Of a DNA stretch of 22,754 bases, positions 7,863-14,000 are shown one piece after another. The first letter of the stretch is position 1. Each line of letters opens with the position of its first letter. The notes under the pieces are model-generated. The model was not told where the DNA came from. It saw only the letters and a list, made by a program, of their open reading frames with translations, and searched no databases. The position numbers were made by a program, and so were the translations under genes. This DNA comes from CBFGTJ01 sp965651815 (lineage in GTDB: Bacteria > Actinomycetota > Acidimicrobiia > Acidimicrobiales > Microtrichaceae). The stretch lies in assembly GCA_965651815.1 (NCBI GenBank), contig CBFGTJ010000028.1, forward strand, positions 1 to 22,754, in the 5' to 3' direction.

Positions 7863-8776
7863 TGCGGATCGAGGCCGACGGCAGGACCGTCGAGATCACG
7901 CACCCCGAGCGCGTCCTGTTCCCCGACCCCGGCCTGACCAAGGCGGACCTCGCCGAGTACCACCTGGCGGTGGCGCCGGTGCTCGTGCCGCACCTGCGCG
8001 ACCGGCCGCTGATGCTGCAGCGGTTCCCCGAGGGCATCGATGCGGACGGCTTCTACCAGAAGGAGGCCGGGCGCGGCGTGCCCTCCTGGCTGCGGACCGT
8101 GCGCGTCGACAAGGTGGGCGGGGAGGTGGCGCACCCCGTCGTGGACGACACCGCGTCGCTCCTCGCGCTCACGAACCTCAGCACCGTGTCGTTCCACCGC
8201 TGGACGAGCCGGGCCGACCGCCTGGACCACCCCGACCTCATGGTCGTCGACCTGGACCCCTCCGGCGACGACTTCGAGGCGGTGCGCCGCGCCGCGCACC
8301 GCACCCTGGGGCTGTTCGACGAGCTCGACCTCGCCGCCTACCTGCAGGTCACCGGATCCCGGGGCATCCACGTCGTCGTGCCCCTCGACCGCTCGGCGGC
8401 CACGGACGCGGTGGCCGCGTTCGCACAGGGCGTCGCGGCCGTGCTCGCCGCCCGCCACCCCGACGAGCTCACCGTGGAGCCGCGCAAGCGCGACCGGCGC
8501 GGCCGGCTCTACGTCGACGTCGCGAGGAACGGGTGGGCGCAGACGGTGATCGCCCCGTACTCGGTCCGCCCGCGCGCCGGCGCGCCGGTCGCGACGCCGA
8601 TCACCCGTGACGAGCTCGACGACCCGGACCTGCGCCCGGACGGGTGGACCACCGCGGACGTGCCCGCGCGGCTCGAGGCGGTGGGGGACCCGTGGGAGGG
8701 CATGGCCCGCCACGGCCGGTCGCTCGCGGCGAGGGCGCGCCAGCTCCACTCCCTGCTCTCCGACATCGGCCGCTGA
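7862..8776 (+). CDS. Stand-alone LigD-type polymerase/primase domain protein
   Basis: The 304-residue protein is an archaeo-eukaryotic primase-type polymerase domain as found in LigD of bacterial non-homologous end joining. It shows ITHPERVLFP (12-21), GFYQKEAG (K66), ALTNLSTVSFHRW (H112), the metal-binding pair D130/D132 in VVDLDPSGDDF, TGSRGIHVVVPL (164-175), the third acidic residue D219 in YVDVARNGWAQTVIAPYSVR, and the C-terminal DPWEGM segment. The ligase and 3'-phosphoesterase domains of full LigD are absent, and no Ku gene is visible. It therefore matches the separate polymerase proteins (Prim-PolC-like) known in mycobacteria and other actinobacteria, which fill short gaps and add ribonucleotides during repair. 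The GTG start overlaps the previous stop (TAGTG). Confidence 0.9.
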   Translation: MRIEADGRTVEITHPERVLFPDPGLTKADLAEYHLAVAPVLVPHLRDRPLMLQRFPEGIDADGFYQKEAGRGVPSWLRTVRVDKVGGEVAHPVVDDTASLLALTNLSTVSFHRWTSRADRLDHPDLMVVDLDPSGDDFEAVRRAAHRTLGLFDELDLAAYLQVTGSRGIHVVVPLDRSAATDAVAAFAQGVAAVLAARHPDELTVEPRKRDRRGRLYVDVARNGWAQTVIAPYSVRPRAGAPVATPITRDELDDPDLRPDGWTTADVPARLEAVGDPWEGMARHGRSLAARARQLHSLLSDIGR

Positions 8777-8803
8777 CGGCCCGGACGATCCGGGTCAGCC
8801 GTC
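8775..8803. terminator. Hairpin between convergent genes, candidate bidirectional terminator
   Basis: A perfect 6-bp stem CCCGGA/TCCGGG with a 3-nt loop (8780-8794) sits between the two convergent stop codons. Past a 4-nt bulge, GACGG (8775-8779) can pair with CCGTC (8799-8803). There is no T-tract, as is common in high-GC actinobacteria. Position between ligD-type and the small membrane gene supports a shared terminator. Confidence 0.45.
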
Positions 8804-9202
8804 GGGGACGGTGGTCTCGGGTGGCGCCGGCTCCGTGGTGGGCGTGGCGTCGCGGCCCTCCGGCGCCGGCGGCGTGGTGGTCTCGGGGACCACGGTGGTG
8901 CTCGGCGACCGCGGTGCGGTCGTGTCGCTCGCAGCGGTCGTCGGTGTCGTCGACGCGGTCACCGTGGTGTCCGCGGCCGGCGGGGTCGTGGTCGTCGCCG
9001 GGTCGGTGTCGGTGCTCGGCGGCGGTTCGGTCGTCGTCACCGCCTCGGGCACGTCCGCGGTCGCACGCCCGGCGCGGGGCGGCGGGTCGGGACGCACCCA
9101 CAGGTACAGCAGCAGGGTCAGCACGAACACGACGCTGAGCACGACCGTCGATCGCCGCGGGCGGCCGAGCTGGGTGAACCGGTCCCTCCAGGAGGCGATC
9201 AC
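8795..9202 (-). CDS. Small single-pass membrane protein with Thr/Pro-rich tail
   Basis: The 135-residue protein starts at GTG 9202, overlapping the MscS stop by 4 nt (GTGA). A short basic N-terminus (ASWRDRFTQLGRPRRS) is followed by one hydrophobic segment, TVVLSVVFVLTLLLYLWV (about residues 18-36). After it come roughly 95 residues almost entirely of Thr, Pro, Ala, Ser, Asp and Glu, with many TTT/TTTP runs, and no recognisable domain. The positive-inside rule puts the tail outside the membrane. Such tails often span the cell wall or are O-glycosylated. I do not recognise a family. Coupling to MscS suggests an accessory of the channel. An alternative reading as noise is unlikely, because the basic-then-hydrophobic start and the coupled GTGA are ordered. 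Confidence 0.65.
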   Translation of the reverse strand: MIASWRDRFTQLGRPRRSTVVLSVVFVLTLLLYLWVRPDPPPRAGRATADVPEAVTTTEPPPSTDTDPATTTTPPAADTTVTASTTPTTAASDTTAPRSPSTTVVPETTTPPAPEGRDATPTTEPAPPETTVPDG

Positions 9203-10071
9203 GTTCCCGGAGCCCCCAGGGACGTCACCAGCGGCTGCGGCGAGGAGATGCCCGCCTCGCGGAACGCCCGCACGATGCGGCCCCGCAGCTCGCGGCTCAC
9301 CTCCCACTGCTTGCCCGGCTGCGTCCGGGCCACGAACCGCAGCTGGATGAACCCCACTGCGAGCGCCTCGACGCCCATCACGCTCGGTTCGTCGAGCAGC
9401 ATCGGCGCCCATCGCTCGTCGTGCGCGATCTCCTCACCGATCTGGTGCAGCACCTTCGACGCCAGCGCCACGTCCGTGTCGGAGGACAGCGGGATGTCGA
9501 TCACCACGCGCGCCCAGTCCTTCGACAGGTTCGTCACCTGCCGGATCTCGCCGTTCGGAATGATCACGAGCTCGCCGTTGAGCGTGCGCAGCGATGTCGT
9601 GCGCAGCGTCACCTCCTCGACCGTCCCGCTGATGCCGACGGTCTCGCCCGGCTGGGAGATGCGGATGACGTCGCCGTAGCCGTACTGGCGCTCGGTGAAG
9701 ACGAAGAAGCCGGTGAGGAAGTCCTGCACGAGCCGCTGCGAGCCGAAGCCGATCGCGGCACCGGCCACCGTTGCGGGCGCCACGAGGCTCGTGATCGGCA
9801 CGTTGAACCGCTCGAGCACCAGCAGGGCGGTCACGAAGTAGATGACGGCGGTGACGCTCCAGGCGAGCACCTGGGCGAGCGCGCCCTTGTGCTTGTCGCG
9901 CTCCGACGCGACCAGGTCCGTGCCCTTCGCGTCCGCCTCCTCCTCGGCGCGCCGGACCACGTGCCCCGCGAACCACTGGATGGCCCGGACCAGGAGGATC
10001 GACCCGACCACCAGCAGGATCGCCTGCAGCCCGTCGCTGCGTGCCCAGTGCTCGAAGTCGTCGAGGTTCAT
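9199..10071 (-). CDS. Small-conductance mechanosensitive channel, MscS family
   Basis: The 290-residue protein has three membrane helices: about 15-38 (AILLVVGSILLVRAIQWFAG), 65-87 (LAWSVTAVIYFVTALLVLE) and the pore helix 92-126 (ATVAGAAIGFGSQRLVQDFL). The cytosolic beta domain of MscS follows (SGTVEEVTLRTTSLRTLNGE, then VIIPNGEI), with an alpha/beta C-terminal domain. The GFGSQRLVQDF pore segment is diagnostic. MscS channels open under membrane tension and release solutes during hypo-osmotic shock. I chose ATG 10071 (MNLDDFEHWA); an in-frame ATG at 10092 would add seven residues, and neither has a strong ribosome site. It is divergent from the GGDEF gene across 113 bp, in which I see no clear promoter or repeat. 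Confidence 0.93.
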   Translation of the reverse strand: MNLDDFEHWARSDGLQAILLVVGSILLVRAIQWFAGHVVRRAEEEADAKGTDLVASERDKHKGALAQVLAWSVTAVIYFVTALLVLERFNVPITSLVAPATVAGAAIGFGSQRLVQDFLTGFFVFTERQYGYGDVIRISQPGETVGISGTVEEVTLRTTSLRTLNGELVIIPNGEIRQVTNLSKDWARVVIDIPLSSDTDVALASKVLHQIGEEIAHDERWAPMLLDEPSVMGVEALAVGFIQLRFVARTQPGKQWEVSRELRGRIVRAFREAGISSPQPLVTSLGAPGT

Positions 10072-10184
10072 CCGACCGAGAGTGTGTCGCATCCGACCCC
10101 GGCGCGTGCGCGCGGCGTGCGCTGCGGCCGCGTCCCGGGCGGAGTTGCACGGGTCCTCAAGTACGGTGCCGCCGCGCCGACCCT

Positions 10185-11216
10185 ATGGGTGTGGGACGTG
10201 GAAGAGGGAACGCACCGATCGACGCGACCGTGGGGGTCGCGGTGCTCTTCTTCGCCGGATCGCTGGTCTGCCTGCCGACGCTGGTGCTCCGGCCGTGGCC
10301 GGAGGTCTGGCTGCCCGGCGTGGTGTTCAACTGTGTCACCGCCGCCGTGCTCGCGGTGCTGCTCTACTTCTTCCGCTCGCGGATCGGACCGCTGCTCCGC
10401 CACGTCGCGCTCTGCATCGGGGCGATCGACATCGCGGCCGCCCTCCTCTACGGGGGCGGTGGCGGCGCGACCGCCCTCTACGCGGTGCTGTACCTCTGGG
10501 TGGGCATCTACGTCGGCGCCTACCTGACGCCCCGGGCGGCGACCGCCTACATGGTGTTCGCGATGACGCTCGGGTCGATCGCGCTGGCCATCGTCTGCAC
10601 CCCGGCGGTCGCGCTGACGATCGCGCTCACCACCATGGTCACCGCGGCCGCCGCGTCGGTGATCGTCGGCGTCCTGACCGCCCAGATCCGCGCGCTCGCG
10701 AACCGTGACCCGCTCACCGGCCTCGGCAACCGCCGTGCCCTCGACGAGCGACTCGCCATGCTCCAGTCCCGCCGCCGGCCGCGGCCGGTGGGGCTCGTGA
10801 TCCTCGACCTCGACGGGTTCAAGGAGGTCAACGACGCGCAGGGGCACGCGGCCGGCGACGCCGTGCTCGTCGACGCCGCCTCGTGCTGGTCGAGCCTGCT
10901 GCGCGACGGCGACCTGCTCGCGCGGGTCGGCGGCGACGAGTTCGTCGCCGTGCTCGACGACTGCCCGCCCGAGCGGGTCGAGCAGGTGGCGCAGCGCCTC
11001 GCCAGGGCGACCCCGCGGCCCGTCACCGCCTCGGTGGGCGTCGTGTGGAGCGACGGGCGAGACGACCTCGAGCAGCTCCTGACCCTGGCGGACGGTGCCG
11101 TCTACCGCTCCAAGTCCCGGGGCGGGGGCGAGGTGACCGTGGCCTCACCGGAGCTCGTGGGCACCTACGACCACCTCGGCGTCGGCGCACCCACCCACCC
11201 CGAGTTCCCGAACTGA
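10185..11216 (+). CDS. Membrane-anchored GGDEF diguanylate cyclase
   Basis: The 343-residue protein begins with about six hydrophobic segments between residues 13 and 165, a MASE-like membrane sensor. A GGDEF domain follows: DPLTGLGNRRALDERL (175-190), VILDLDGFKEVND (205-217) and the intact active site GGDEF (249-253). RDGD at 240-243 is exactly five residues before GGDEF, so the RxxD inhibitory site that binds c-di-GMP is present. The late TASVGVVW and YRSKSRGGG elements complete the fold. It should make c-di-GMP from two GTP. No EAL domain follows. ATG at 10185 lacks a clear ribosome site; GTG 10191 and GTG 10230 are alternatives, and only the N-terminal few residues are in doubt. Confidence 0.93.
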   Translation: MGVGRGRGNAPIDATVGVAVLFFAGSLVCLPTLVLRPWPEVWLPGVVFNCVTAAVLAVLLYFFRSRIGPLLRHVALCIGAIDIAAALLYGGGGGATALYAVLYLWVGIYVGAYLTPRAATAYMVFAMTLGSIALAIVCTPAVALTIALTTMVTAAAASVIVGVLTAQIRALANRDPLTGLGNRRALDERLAMLQSRRRPRPVGLVILDLDGFKEVNDAQGHAAGDAVLVDAASCWSSLLRDGDLLARVGGDEFVAVLDDCPPERVEQVAQRLARATPRPVTASVGVVWSDGRDDLEQLLTLADGAVYRSKSRGGGEVTVASPELVGTYDHLGVGAPTHPEFPN

Positions 11217-11245
11217 CCTCCGGGGGCGCCGCTCGCGCTGCGGTG

Positions 11246-11266
11246 CCGCGCCCGCACCCGGCGCGG
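11246..11266 (+). terminator. Hairpin downstream of the diguanylate cyclase
   Basis: CCGCGCC (11246-11252) and GGCGCGG (11260-11266) form a 7-bp GC stem around a 7-nt loop, 30 bp after the GGDEF stop and before the next gene. No T-tract follows. GC-rich hairpins arise by chance in such DNA, so confidence is limited. Confidence 0.35.
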
Positions 11267-11307
11267 GGCATGATGCGGGGCCGGGGCGTCGAGCTCGAGG
11301 AGGCAAG

Positions 11308-11814
11308 GTGGGGACCAACCAGCGCAGCCAGGTGGCCATGGACGACGACGAGGTCGCCGCGTTCATCGAACGCAGCCGCACCTGCACGATGGCCACGATC
11401 GGGCCGACCGGGACGCCGCACGTGGTGGCGATGTGGTACGCCGTGATCGACGGCCAGCTCTGGTTCGAGACCAAGTCCCGGGCGCAGAAGGCCCAGAACC
11501 TCCGGCGGGACCCGCGCATGACGGTGCTCATCGAGGACGGGCTCACCTACGACGTGCTGCGCGGGGTGTCGCTCGAGGGCAGGGGAGTGATCGTGGAGGA
11601 CCCCGACCTGCTGTGGAAGGTCGGCGTCAGCGTCTGGGAGCGCTACACGGGTCCCTACACCGAGGAGGCGGAGCCGCTCGTTCGCTACATGCTGAACAAG
11701 CGCGTCGCGATCCGCTTCGACGTCGAGCGGGTCCGGTCGTGGGACCACCGCAAGCTCGGCCTCGATCCGATCCCCCTCGGCGGGACGACCGCGGCCTACC
11801 TCGACCAGCGCTGA
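11308..11814 (+). CDS. Split-barrel flavin/F420-binding protein (pyridoxamine 5'-phosphate oxidase-like)
   Basis: The 168-residue protein has the PPOX-type beta-barrel pattern: CTMATIGPTGTPHVVAMWY (26-44), then DGQLWFETKSRAQKAQNLRRDPRMTVLIED (48-77), where basic residues K55, R57 and K60 sit where these proteins contact the FMN or F420 phosphate. A GLTYDVLRGVSLEGRG strand and a C-terminal helical part complete it. The family in actinobacteria includes F420-dependent reductases (Rv1155-like) and FMN enzymes; the substrate is unknown. GTG 11308 follows AGGAGG by 4 nt. The internal ATG 11338 (MDDDEVAAF) is a possible alternative. It stands alone between the cyclase and the stress operon. Confidence 0.82.
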   Translation: MGTNQRSQVAMDDDEVAAFIERSRTCTMATIGPTGTPHVVAMWYAVIDGQLWFETKSRAQKAQNLRRDPRMTVLIEDGLTYDVLRGVSLEGRGVIVEDPDLLWKVGVSVWERYTGPYTEEAEPLVRYMLNKRVAIRFDVERVRSWDHRKLGLDPIPLGGTTAAYLDQR

Positions 11815-11840
11815 ACCTCCACCACGGCTGAACCCCTCCG

Positions 11841-11890
11841 GTTCTGTGTCCCGGAACTGCGGGTGCACCCTCACTTCCGGGACACAGAAC
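11841..11890. repeat. 50-bp near-perfect palindrome
   Basis: The arms GTTCTGTGTCCCGGAA (11841-11856) and TTCCGGGACACAGAAC (11875-11890) are perfect 16-bp inverted repeats. Between them, TG pairs with CA, and the core GGGTGCACCC (11861-11870) is itself palindromic. In all, 23 of 25 base pairs match. It begins 27 bp after a stop codon and lies between two co-oriented genes. It is clearly less GC-rich than its surroundings. It could be a strong factor-independent terminator without a T-tract, or a member of a dispersed palindromic repeat family; no transposase or target-site duplication is evident. Confidence 0.8.
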
Positions 11891-11933
11891 GGGCATGGCG
11901 GGGCGGACGTGCCCGGACGATCCGAGATCGGAC

Positions 11934-11959
11934 GTTCCGGGTGCGCCATCGGTGGGTAC
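11934..11959 (+). promoter_or_regulatory. SigF/SigB-like general-stress promoter
   Basis: GTTC (11934-11937), a 16-nt spacer and GGGTAC (11954-11959) closely fit the GTTT-N16-GGGTAT consensus of SigF/SigB-type stress sigma factors in actinobacteria. Transcription would begin near 11966, giving an untranslated leader of about 115 nt before the ATG at 12081. The genes downstream (LEA-like, holin-like, DUF3618) are the kind often controlled by such sigma factors, which supports the call. The gap 11815-12080 otherwise holds only the 50-bp palindrome. Confidence 0.5.
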
Positions 11960-12080
11960 CGGCGCGCGGCGGTGCAGGGACGACCACGGCCGGCCCACGC
12001 CGCAACCCTCCGGCAACGACGGGATCGCGCACGACACCCGAACCGGAGCCCGCACACCCGGAGCACCAGAGGAGCCAGCC

Positions 12081-12815
12081 ATGTCGATGAACCCACCGAC
12101 GACGACCACGCCCGGCGCGGCGTCGGGCACCGAGTCGGCCAAGGAGAAGGCCGCCGGCGCTGCACAGAGCGTCCAGGAGCACGCCGGCGCGACGGCGGGT
12201 GCTGCCCGCCAGGAGGCCGCGGAGGTCGCCCGCAGCGCCAAGGACCATGCACGTTCGGTGCTGGACAGCACCACCGACGAGCTGCGCACCCAGGGCCGCC
12301 AGCAGACCGATCGGCTGGCCGCGACACTGGGGAGCACGTCGGAGGAGCTCCGCAGGATGGCGGAGGCGACCGACCGCGACAGCACCCTCGCGGGCATGGT
12401 GCGCTCCCTCGCCGACAGCGCCCAGCGGGCGGCGAAGCGCCTCGACGAGGGTGGGCCCGAGGGCGTGCTCGACGAGCTCCGCAGGATGGGCCGGCAGCAC
12501 CCGATGCGCTTCCTCGCCGTCGCGGCGGCCGGCGGCTTCCTCGCGGCGCGGCTCGTCCGCAGCACCGACACCCAGGCCGTCAAGCAGGCGGTCAGCGGTG
12601 GGCAGTCCGGCGAGATCAGCGGCACGGGCCAGCGGGACCTCACCGGCCAGACCGGGACCACGGGCGGCCAGGCGACCACGGGCGGCCAGGCGAGCACCGG
12701 CGGGCAGGGCGGCATGAGCTCCACGGTGCCGGGGCCGCCGACCTCGACGCCGCCGGACCTCGCCGGTGCCGGCGGGGCGGCCGAGAGCCCGACGACCCGG
12801 ATCCCGGGAGCGTGA
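12081..12815 (+). CDS. LEA-like Ala-rich helical stress protein with a hydrophobic segment
   Basis: The 244-residue protein has a Thr-rich start, then a long Ala/Glu/Lys/Arg/Gln-rich helix (about 18-137; for example SAKEKAAGAAQSVQEHAGAT) like LEA or CsbD-type desiccation proteins. A hydrophobic segment follows (MRFLAVAAAGGFLAARLV, 142-159), then a disordered Gly/Gln/Thr/Pro tail with TGGQ repeats (188-211). No catalytic motif is present. The ATG at 12081 has AGAGGAG 5 nt upstream. The stop TGA is 2 nt before the next ATG, so the gene heads a three-gene operon. The layout suggests a membrane-tethered amphipathic protein that protects or shapes the envelope under stress; this is inference, and no experimentally known family is recognised. 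Confidence 0.75.
   Translation: MSMNPPTTTTPGAASGTESAKEKAAGAAQSVQEHAGATAGAARQEAAEVARSAKDHARSVLDSTTDELRTQGRQQTDRLAATLGSTSEELRRMAEATDRDSTLAGMVRSLADSAQRAAKRLDEGGPEGVLDELRRMGRQHPMRFLAVAAAGGFLAARLVRSTDTQAVKQAVSGGQSGEISGTGQRDLTGQTGTTGGQATTGGQASTGGQGGMSSTVPGPPTSTPPDLAGAGGAAESPTTRIPGA
12657..12692 (+). repeat. 18-bp tandem duplication inside the LEA-like gene
   Basis: The 18-mer ACCACGGGCGGCCAGGCG occurs twice in direct, contiguous copies (12657-12674 and 12675-12692) and encodes TTGGQA twice. A diverged third unit (STGGQG) follows. The repeat keeps the frame and likely varies in copy number between strains. Confidence 0.85.
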
Positions 12816-12817
12816 CC

Positions 12818-13282
12818 ATGTCGTCCCAACACGTGCACGGAACCGGCAGCACCCGGGTGGAGCGGAGCTCGCCCGACGAAGACCTCGCCATCGAGCCCAT
12901 CGATTCGGAGCGGTCCCTCGGCGAGCTCTTCGCCCGCCTGGGCGAGGACCTCGGCCAGCTGGTCTCCTCGCAGATGGAGCTGGCCCGCGCCGAGCTCAAG
13001 CAGGAGGCGAAGCAGGCCGGCCAGGCGGCCGGGCTGCTCGGGGCCGGCTCGATCGTCGGCTACCTCGCCCTGACGCTGCTGTGCTTCGCCGCGGCGTGGG
13101 GGCTCGCGGAGGTGATCCCCGAGGGGTTCGCCTTCCTCATCGTCGCGGCGGTCGTCGGGATCGTCGCGGCGGTGATGGTGGTGCTCGGACGGAAGCGGCT
13201 CGAGGCGGCCAGGGAGGTCGCGCCCGAGACGGTCGAAACCCTCAAGGAGGATGCGCAGTGGACACGGCAACAGATCAGATGA
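12818..13282 (+). CDS. Holin-like membrane protein (phage holin/DUF1469-type, Actinobacterial Holin-X family)
   Basis: The 154-residue protein has a polar N-terminus, then the family signature SLGELFARLGEDLGQLVSSQMELARAEL split across residues 33-60, an amphipathic KQEAKQAGQ stretch and two membrane helices: GSIVGYLALTLLCFAAAWGL (about 77-96) and FLIVAAVVGIVAAVMVVLG (about 107-125). The C-terminal EVAPETVETLKEDAQWTRQQI matches the end of these proteins, which occur widely in non-phage actinobacterial loci beside DUF3618 genes. Despite the family name, a role in lysis is not implied; an envelope-stress role is more likely. ATG 12818 is chosen over the in-frame GTG 12812 because GGGAG lies 7 nt upstream of the ATG. 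Confidence 0.85.
   Translation: MSSQHVHGTGSTRVERSSPDEDLAIEPIDSERSLGELFARLGEDLGQLVSSQMELARAELKQEAKQAGQAAGLLGAGSIVGYLALTLLCFAAAWGLAEVIPEGFAFLIVAAVVGIVAAVMVVLGRKRLEAAREVAPETVETLKEDAQWTRQQIR
13244..13250 (+). promoter_or_regulatory. Strong ribosome binding site fixing the DUF3618 GTG start
   Basis: AAGGAGG lies 7 nt upstream of GTG 13258 and inside the end of the holin-like gene. The rival ATG at 13279 has no such site. This places the DUF3618 start 25 nt before the upstream stop. Confidence 0.75.
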
Positions 13283-13845
13283 GCACCGAGGAGCTGCGCA
13301 GGGACATCGCCGCGCAGCGCGAGGACATCGGACGCGACCTCGAGGCCATCGGTGACCGCGTGAGCCCGGGCCGGATGGTGGGGCGCTCCAGGGAGCGGAC
13401 CCGCCGTCGCATGTCCTCGTGGCGCGACCGCGTGATGGGCACCGTCGAGGGCGCCAGGCAGCGGGTCGGTGACTCGATGCCGTCGATGCCGTCCTCCGGC
13501 CACGGCCCGGAGTCCTCGCCGACCGAGGTGGTCGGCGAGCGCGTGGAGGGCAGCCCGCTGGTCGCCGGCATGGTGGCCTTCGGCATCGGGTTCATCGCGG
13601 GCTCGATCATCCCCCCGAGCAACCGGGAGCGCGAGCTGGCCCGCAGCGTCGAGCCGCAGGTCCAGCAGCTGGCGCAGGGCGCCGCCGACACGGCGCGCGA
13701 GGCCGGCGAGCACCTCGCGCCGAAGGTGCAGGAGGAGGCCCGGGCGGTCAAGGAGGAGGCCACCGGCGCCGCCTCCGAGGTCGCGGGTCATGCCCGCACG
13801 GAGATGTCCTCGGCGAAGGACGACATCCGCAGCACGACGACCTGA
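13258..13845 (+). CDS. DUF3618-containing membrane-associated protein
   Basis: The 195-residue protein opens with the DUF3618 signature TEELRRDIAAQREDIGRDLE followed by AIGDRVSPGRM (about 10-40). A basic stretch (RSRERTRRRMSSW) and a Ser/Met/Pro linker precede one membrane segment, SPLVAGMVAFGIGFIAGSII (about 98-117). The C-terminal half is an amphipathic Ala/Glu/Lys helix with LEA-like character (AADTAREAGEHLAPKVQEEA, then KEEATGAASEVAGHART). The function of DUF3618 is not established; it co-occurs with the holin-like family. The GTG start with AAGGAGG is preferred, so the gene overlaps its neighbour by 25 nt and is translationally coupled. The 14-bp hairpin after the stop closes the operon. 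Confidence 0.87.
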   Translation: MDTATDQMSTEELRRDIAAQREDIGRDLEAIGDRVSPGRMVGRSRERTRRRMSSWRDRVMGTVEGARQRVGDSMPSMPSSGHGPESSPTEVVGERVEGSPLVAGMVAFGIGFIAGSIIPPSNRERELARSVEPQVQQLAQGAADTAREAGEHLAPKVQEEARAVKEEATGAASEVAGHARTEMSSAKDDIRSTTT

Positions 13846-13871
13846 GCCGATCCCACGCGGGCGCCGCACCC

Positions 13872-13904
13872 GGGGCGCGCCGGCCCACCCGGCCGGCGCG
13901 CCCC
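13872..13904 (+). terminator. Strong GC hairpin ending the stress operon
   Basis: GGGGCGCGCCGGCC (13872-13885) and its exact complement GGCCGGCGCGCCCC (13891-13904) form a perfect 14-bp stem with a 5-nt loop, 26 bp after the DUF3618 stop. There is no T-tract, as expected for high-GC actinobacteria. The rest of the gap to 14001 holds the putative promoter of the phosphatase. Confidence 0.75.
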
Positions 13905-13991
13905 TGCGCGCCTGGCACGCCACCTACCGCTGGGCGGCACCTCGCGGGCTTGGTCGTGGGCTTGAACGACGTTCGTGCCGCGCCGGCCACC

Positions 13992-13997
13992 TAACGT
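13992..13997 (+). promoter_or_regulatory. Possible -10 element TAACGT giving a leaderless phosphatase mRNA
   Basis: TAACGT fits the actinobacterial TANNNT -10 motif and ends only 3-6 nt before the paired GTG codons at 14001 and 14004. Initiation about 6-7 nt downstream would place the first transcribed base at the GTG, so the message would be leaderless. No Shine-Dalgarno sequence precedes these GTGs. A -35 element at good spacing is not obvious (TTGAAC at 13962 is too far). Confidence 0.35.
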
Positions 13998-14000
13998 GCC

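Noticed and set aside
7622..8749. A 375-codon minus-strand frame under the LigD-type gene
   Set aside because: Antisense to an intact polymerase with all motifs; no independent support.
8800..9080. Repetitive GGTGGT/GTCGTC-rich DNA as a possible repeat array or CRISPR
   Set aside because: It is low-complexity codon use for Thr/Pro/Asp runs in the small membrane protein, with no regular repeat-spacer structure.
12818..13845. Holin-like annotation suggesting a prophage remnant
   Set aside because: No other phage genes, attachment site or integrase are present, and this family with DUF3618 is a normal chromosomal pair in actinobacteria.
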